Of a stretch of 9,292 nt of DNA, positions 6,345-9,292 are shown one piece after another. Under the pieces are notes generated by a model, which was not told where the DNA came from, made no database searches, and was given only the letters and a program-made list of their open reading frames with translations. Every line of letters begins with the position of its first letter. Position 1 is the first letter of the stretch. Source of the stretch: an uncultured Flavobacteriales bacterium (GTDB taxonomy: Bacteria; Bacteroidota; Bacteroidia; Flavobacteriales; UBA1820); NCBI GenBank assembly GCA_902478645.1, contig CABSLV010000049.1:1-9292 (forward strand), read 5' to 3'. A program made the translations under genes and the position numbers.

Positions 6345-6467
6345 AAATTTAACACTATTTTTTTTGCAAACAGACACACGAAAACGCCCCTCCCCTACCC
6401 CGCCTTGCCGCAAGCAAGCGGCTCCCTGCAGAAGGAGGACAACAAACGGATTTTTACCCCGAAAGGA

Positions 6468-6499
6468 CTTGCCGGAAACGATTTTTTTGCCTACCTTTG
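6468..6499 (+). promoter_or_regulatory. promoter of the rpsF-rpsR-rplI operon
   Basis: A perfect -7 box TACCTTTG (6492-6499) lies 20 bases after CTTG (6468-6471). The same TACCTTTG octamer serves the NrnA gene at 8074-8081. Transcription should start near 6505, giving a leader of about 57 bases. Confidence 0.75.
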
Positions 6500-6504
6500 C
6501 CACC

Positions 6505-6528
6505 GCTTTCGCTCTCGAAGGCGTAAGC
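6505..6528 (+). promoter_or_regulatory. rpsF leader hairpin, possible S6:S18 autoregulatory site
   Basis: GCTTTCG (6505-6511) and CGAAGGC (6516-6522) form a 7-bp stem with one G-U pair and loop CTCT. An alternative pairs GCTT (6505-6508) with AAGC (6525-6528) around TCG/CGA, leaving a 6-base bulge AGGCGT. Many bacteria carry an S6:S18-binding structure in the rpsF leader; whether this is one cannot be decided by eye. Confidence 0.35.
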
Positions 6529-6561
6529 ATCAAACATTCATTCATTTAAAACATTTTTCAA

Positions 6562-6909
6562 ATGTCAAATCATTACGAGACTGTTTTCATTTTAAATCCC
6601 GTTTTATCTGAGGATCAGATAAAGGAAGCAGTTAAAAAATTCGAGGACTACATCGTGGCCGCAGGCGGCGAGATAGTCAGCTACGAAAACTGGGGACTCA
6701 AGAAATTCGCTTACCCCATTGCCAACAAAAAGAGCGGTTTCTACCACCTGATGGAATTTACCGCACCGTCTTCGCTGGTGGCCGGCCTGGAGACCGAATA
6801 CCGCCGCGACGAACGCGTGATGCGTTTCCTGACCGTTGCGCTGGACAAATACGGCGTGGCCTACGCCCAGCAGCGTCGCGAAAAACTCAAACAAAAGTAC
6901 AACGCTTAA
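6562..6909 (+). CDS. rpsF: 30S ribosomal protein bS6
   Basis: This 115-residue protein is a full-length bS6, recognisable from MSNHYETVFILNPVLSEDQI at the start, the GGEIVSYENWGLKKFAYPI strand region (about 35-53), and FYHLMEF followed by YRRDERVMRFLTVALDKY near the end. It binds 16S rRNA in the platform of the small subunit together with bS18, encoded next. The start has no Shine-Dalgarno site and is preceded by an A/T-rich stretch, normal for Bacteroidota. First gene of a three-gene operon. Confidence 0.98.
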   Translation: MSNHYETVFILNPVLSEDQIKEAVKKFEDYIVAAGGEIVSYENWGLKKFAYPIANKKSGFYHLMEFTAPSSLVAGLETEYRRDERVMRFLTVALDKYGVAYAQQRREKLKQKYNA

Positions 6910-6927
6910 TCCCCATCCGGTAAGAAA

Positions 6928-7245
6928 ATGGAAAACGAGAACATCGAAAAACAGAACGCCGAAGCTCAGGCACAGGAAAAGAGCACCAGCGAGGTGCGCT
7001 ACCTGACCCCCGTATCCATCGAATCGGGCAAACAGAAGAAATACTGCCGTTTCAAACGTCTGGGGATCAAATACATCGACTACAAAGACGCCGACTTCCT
7101 GCTCAAGTTCGTCAACGAACAGGGCAAGATCCTGCCGCGCCGTCTCACCGGAACGTCTGCCAAGTTCCAGAAGAAAATCGCCGCTGCCGTCAAGCGTGCC
7201 CGTCACCTGGCGCTGCTGCCCTACGTAGCCGATATGTTGAAGTAA
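6928..7245 (+). CDS. rpsR: 30S ribosomal protein bS18
   Basis: This 105-residue protein shows the bS18 core KYCRFKRLGIKYIDYKDADFL followed by FVNEQGKILPRRLTGTSAKFQKK and VKRARHLALLPYV, split over residues 38-100. It partners bS6 on the platform of the 30S subunit. The N-terminus has a charged, low-complexity extension of about 20 residues (rich in E, N, Q, A) compared with the usual length of about 75-90. No internal Met allows a shorter start, so the extension appears real. It follows rpsF by 18 bases, with no ssb gene between and no Shine-Dalgarno site. Confidence 0.98.
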   Translation: MENENIEKQNAEAQAQEKSTSEVRYLTPVSIESGKQKKYCRFKRLGIKYIDYKDADFLLKFVNEQGKILPRRLTGTSAKFQKKIAAAVKRARHLALLPYVADMLK

Positions 7246-7249
7246 AAAC

Positions 7250-7255
7250 AGGAGG
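7250..7255 (+). promoter_or_regulatory. strong Shine-Dalgarno AGGAGG before rplI
   Basis: AGGAGG lies 9 bases before the ATG at 7265. It is the only perfect Shine-Dalgarno at ribosome-binding distance in this window, in a phylum whose ribosomes largely ignore such sites. It fixes the rplI start. Confidence 0.8.
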
Positions 7256-7264
7256 AAAAACAAC

Positions 7265-7717
7265 ATGGAAATCATACTGATAAAAGACGTCGAAAACCTC
7301 GGGTTCAAAGACGACGTGGTAACTGTCAAGAACGGCTACGGACGCAACTACCTCATTCCCCAGGGCATGGCCATCATCGCCACTCCTTCGGCCAAGAAAC
7401 AACTGGAGGAAACCCTGCGCCAGCGCGCCCACAAAGAGGCCAAGATCGTAGCGGAAGCCAATGCACTGGCTGAAACGCTCAAGAAAGCCGAACTCCGCCT
7501 GGCTGCCAAAGCCGGAAAGACCGGAAAACTCTTCGGTTCGATCACCACGGCCGACCTGGCCGAGGAGCTCTCCAAGATGGGCCACCTGATCGACAAGAAA
7601 TACATCCAGATCTCCGGCGGGGCTGTCAAAGCTACCGGCAAATACACCGCCAAGATCCGTCTGCACCGCGATGTAGTGGCTTCGCTGGATTTCGAAGTCG
7701 CTGCCCTTGCAGAATAA
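7265..7717 (+). CDS. rplI: 50S ribosomal protein bL9
   Basis: This 150-residue protein is a full-length bL9. The N-terminal RNA-binding domain (1-50) has MEIILIKDVENLGFKDDVV and NGYGRNYLIPQGMA. A long connecting helix follows (about 42-75), then the C-terminal domain with LFGSITTADLAEEL and a KTGKLFGS turn. It binds 23S rRNA at the base of the L1 stalk and affects reading-frame maintenance. It is the last gene of the operon, 19 bases after rpsR, with a strong Shine-Dalgarno site and a strong terminator 25 bases after its stop. Confidence 0.98.
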   Translation: MEIILIKDVENLGFKDDVVTVKNGYGRNYLIPQGMAIIATPSAKKQLEETLRQRAHKEAKIVAEANALAETLKKAELRLAAKAGKTGKLFGSITTADLAEELSKMGHLIDKKYIQISGGAVKATGKYTAKIRLHRDVVASLDFEVAALAE

Positions 7718-7742
7718 TCCGTTCGATAGAACAACTTAAGCG

Positions 7743-7780
7743 AGCGTTCCGAGGCTTTCGCCTCGGAACGCTTCTTTTTT
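7743..7780 (+). terminator. intrinsic terminator of the ribosomal-protein operon
   Basis: Arms 7743-7755 and 7760-7772 form a perfect 13-bp stem with loop TTTC, followed by TCTTTTTT (7773-7780). Part of the 3' arm is repeated exactly at 7826-7839. Confidence 0.92.
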
Positions 7781-7825
7781 GCACGCCCCGCGGCACCCTA
7801 CTCTTGATCCGGCCTCCCAAACCAA

Positions 7826-7839
7826 CCTCGGAACGCTTC
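7826..7839 (+). repeat. 14-base exact copy of the terminator 3' arm
   Basis: CCTCGGAACGCTTC at 7826-7839 equals 7761-7774, the 3' arm and tail start of the upstream terminator, 65 bases away. It could pair with the same 5' arm, or be a relic of terminator duplication. The surrounding interval 7781-8051 (271 bases) shows no gene: the minus-strand frames there are arginine-rich, without domains, and cross the promoter of the next gene. Confidence 0.6.
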
Positions 7840-8051
7840 CCTCCCCAAAATCCCAGCACTCGCCCAGATTTGTTCCGGTCTCGTTTTTTCAGCACTCCGA
7901 TCGGAGGAAAAGAGTTCTTGCACGGTAAACGATAGAGAGATTTTCTCCGAGCAGCCAGCCAACCCACCCGCGGGAAAAGAGGCAAAGCGCCCCAAAAACG
8001 ACAAAAAAAGCTCGCCCGATAAACAGAGGGCGGAAAAATCCCCGGCGAGGC

Positions 8052-8081
8052 TTTCCCATACCGGCGTTTTTCGTACCTTTG
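8052..8081 (+). promoter_or_regulatory. promoter of the NrnA-type gene
   Basis: A perfect -7 box TACCTTTG (8074-8081), identical to that of rpsF, follows a weak -33 TTT (8052-8054) by 19 bases. The start would be near 8087, leaving a leader of about 93 bases before 8180. Confidence 0.6.
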
Positions 8082-8093
8082 GTTTGGATAGAC

Positions 8094-8148
8094 TGCCGGT
8101 TCGGCAATCCCTTGAGAGATCCGAATGGACTCGGTATCTTCGGGTTGC
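8094..8148 (+). promoter_or_regulatory. candidate structured leader RNA of the NrnA-type gene
   Basis: Bases 8104-8110 pair with 8142-8148 (7 bp, one G-U). Inside, 8116-8124 pair with 8131-8140 (9 bp, one G-U, bulged U at 8135), with apical loop ATGGAC. A competing hairpin TGCCG-GTT-CGGCA (8094-8106) shares bases 8104-8106 with the outer helix. The two are mutually exclusive, the arrangement expected of a switch, but the fold was made by eye and no known riboswitch class is recognised. Confidence 0.35.
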
Positions 8149-8179
8149 TACGCCTGCCTTCGACTATCCCCAAAGTGCT

Positions 8180-9214
8180 ATGAATGAAAAAGACTATCAG
8201 GAACTCTCGCTCCTTCTAGCCGAAGGGCGGAAAAATATCGTCATCGTTACACACAAGAATCCCGACGGCGACGCGATCGGTTCGTCGCTCGGGCTGTGCC
8301 ATATGCTCAACCGGGCAGGACATCACTGCCAGGTGATCACGCCCAATGACTACCCGGGATTTCTCAAATGGCTGCCGGGCGACAAGACGGTGTGGCGTTT
8401 CGAGTGGACGCGCGAGAAGAGCTCCCGGGCCATTGCTGCGGCCGACATGATCTTCTGCCTGGATTTCAACGACTTTTCCCGCATCGAGGCTTTGGGGGAA
8501 GAAGTGACCAAAAGCCCGGCGATGCGTATCCTGGTGGACCACCACATCGACCCGGCGATCCCGGCCCGGTACGTGTATTCCGACACGCAGCGCATTGCCA
8601 CCTCAGAGATGGTCTATCTCTTGGCCGAGAAGACGGGGCTTCTTCCCCACTTGGACAAGGAGGGTGCTACGTGCCTCTACACAGGGATTCTGACCGATTC
8701 AGGACAGTTTGCCTTTCCCAAGACTTCGGCCGGGACGCACCGCATCGTCGCTTCGCTGCTGGACCTGGAGGTGGACAACTACGAGGTCTACCGGCATATC
8801 TACATGAATTTCGCTCCTTCGCGGCTCATCCTGCTGGGCGAGGCTTTGTCCAACCTGCATTTCTACACCGATTGTGCGGCGGTGTGCATGACCCTGACCC
8901 AGGACGAACTGGACCGGGGCGGTTTTCACAAGGGCGATACCGAGGGCTTCGTCAATTACGGTTTGACCATGCGGGGGATCAACCTTTCGTGCATCTTTGT
9001 GGAAAACCGGGGCGAGGGCATCATCAAGGTGTCACTGCGCTCCAAGGGGCGTTTCTCGGTCAACGATATGGCGCGGGAATTCTTTTTCGGGGGCGGGCAT
9101 CTCAACGCTGCGGGAGGGCAGCTCCCCTATACCGACATGCAGCAGGCGGTAGCTACTTTCGAGCAGGCGGTAACGCAATACCGGCAGCAGATCCTCTCGT
9201 CCCTCGAAGAATGA
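8180..9214 (+). CDS. nrnA: DHH/DHHA1 phosphoesterase, NrnA-like (oligoribonuclease / pAp phosphatase)
   Basis: This 344-residue soluble protein has the DHH domain (about 1-190) and the DHHA1 domain (about 225-335). Metal-binding residues are visible: H25, D29 and D31 in VTHKNPDGDA, D95 in CLDFND, D120-H121-H122 in ILVDHHID and D173 in LTDSG. The DHHA1 substrate loop is GGGHLNAAGG (304-313). Motif spacing and length fit the NrnA family, which degrades 2-5-nt RNA remnants and removes the 3' phosphate of pAp, and can also act on linear dinucleotides from cyclic-dinucleotide breakdown. Substrate here is inferred from the family. An in-frame TTG at 8084 would lengthen it, but it lies before the expected transcription start, so the ATG at 8180 is used. 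The gene is alone, between its own promoter and a downstream hairpin. Confidence 0.92.
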   Translation: MNEKDYQELSLLLAEGRKNIVIVTHKNPDGDAIGSSLGLCHMLNRAGHHCQVITPNDYPGFLKWLPGDKTVWRFEWTREKSSRAIAAADMIFCLDFNDFSRIEALGEEVTKSPAMRILVDHHIDPAIPARYVYSDTQRIATSEMVYLLAEKTGLLPHLDKEGATCLYTGILTDSGQFAFPKTSAGTHRIVASLLDLEVDNYEVYRHIYMNFAPSRLILLGEALSNLHFYTDCAAVCMTLTQDELDRGGFHKGDTEGFVNYGLTMRGINLSCIFVENRGEGIIKVSLRSKGRFSVNDMAREFFFGGGHLNAAGGQLPYTDMQQAVATFEQAVTQYRQQILSSLEE

Positions 9215-9251
9215 GAAAACAATAACAAAAAGCACCCCCGTTAAGGGCGGG

Positions 9252-9292
9252 CAAGCGAGAGGGCCGGCGCAAAGCGCCGGCCCTCTCGCTTG
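9252..9292. terminator. perfect 19-bp hairpin at the right edge
   Basis: Arms 9252-9270 and 9274-9292 pair without mismatch around AAA. The structure begins 38 bases after the NrnA-type stop, as expected of its terminator, but it ends on the very last base, so no T-run can be seen. An inversion artefact at a contig end would look the same. Confidence 0.6.

Noticed and set aside
6604..7329. 241-residue minus-strand frame
   Set aside because: It is the antisense shadow of rpsF and rpsR.
7889..8173. 94-residue minus-strand frame with a hydrophobic stretch
   Set aside because: It is rich in Arg and Gly, has no start context or homology I recognise, and covers the promoter and leader of the NrnA-type gene.
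8368..9225. 285-residue plus-strand frame within the NrnA-type gene
   Set aside because: Another frame of the same DNA; the DHH/DHHA1 motifs are all in the frame starting at 8180.
1..9292. CRISPR array, tRNA, rRNA, insertion sequence or phage genes
   Set aside because: No spaced repeat series, cloverleaf, transposase or structural phage gene is visible on either strand.

Overview
The window looks like a contig from a GC-rich member of the Bacteroidota, probably order Bacteroidales. Several things point there. Promoters fit the Bacteroidota pattern (a -7 box TAnnTTTG, and in the best cases a -33 TTG/TTTG about 19-20 bases upstream). Shine-Dalgarno sequences are nearly absent, with A-rich DNA before most starts. 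The order rpsF-rpsR-rplI has no ssb gene between. There is also a PepSY-like periplasmic protein, an NVEALA-like small protein and a 6-bladed beta-propeller lipoprotein. The first 43 bases are not genomic: they are Illumina Nextera adapter with an i7 index, so the window begins at a raw contig end.

Layout. 107-907 (+) is an XRE-type repressor fused to an S24/LexA-like domain. A 451-base gene-free stretch follows, with a strong GNRA-loop hairpin, a palindrome and a promoter. 1359-3336 (+) is a two-component system (OmpR-type response regulator, then histidine kinase). 3616-4056 (+) is a secreted two-repeat PepSY-like protein, ending at a perfect bidirectional terminator. 4188-4466 (-) is a small unknown protein. 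4722-6283 (-) is an AT-richer two-gene unit: an NVEALA-like cysteine-rich small protein and a 6-bladed beta-propeller lipoprotein joined by a TAATG stop/start overlap. Divergent from it, 6562-7717 (+) is rpsF-rpsR-rplI, closed by a strong terminator. 8180-9214 (+) is an NrnA-type DHH/DHHA1 phosphoesterase with a leader of about 90 nt that can fold. A perfect 19-bp hairpin runs exactly to the last base.

How the genes fit together. The most informative new signal is a 21-base block before the response regulator (1301-1321) that recurs before the PepSY gene (3536-3556) with 18 of 21 bases identical. In both places it is a direct repeat with 11-base spacing and its second half starts exactly 16 bases before the -7 box. 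This suggests that the response regulator controls both its own operon and the PepSY gene, making regulator, kinase and periplasmic protein one envelope-sensing module. The NVEALA-like/propeller pair is the other accessory unit: compositionally distinct, translationally coupled, of unknown function, and inserted next to a conserved ribosomal-protein operon.
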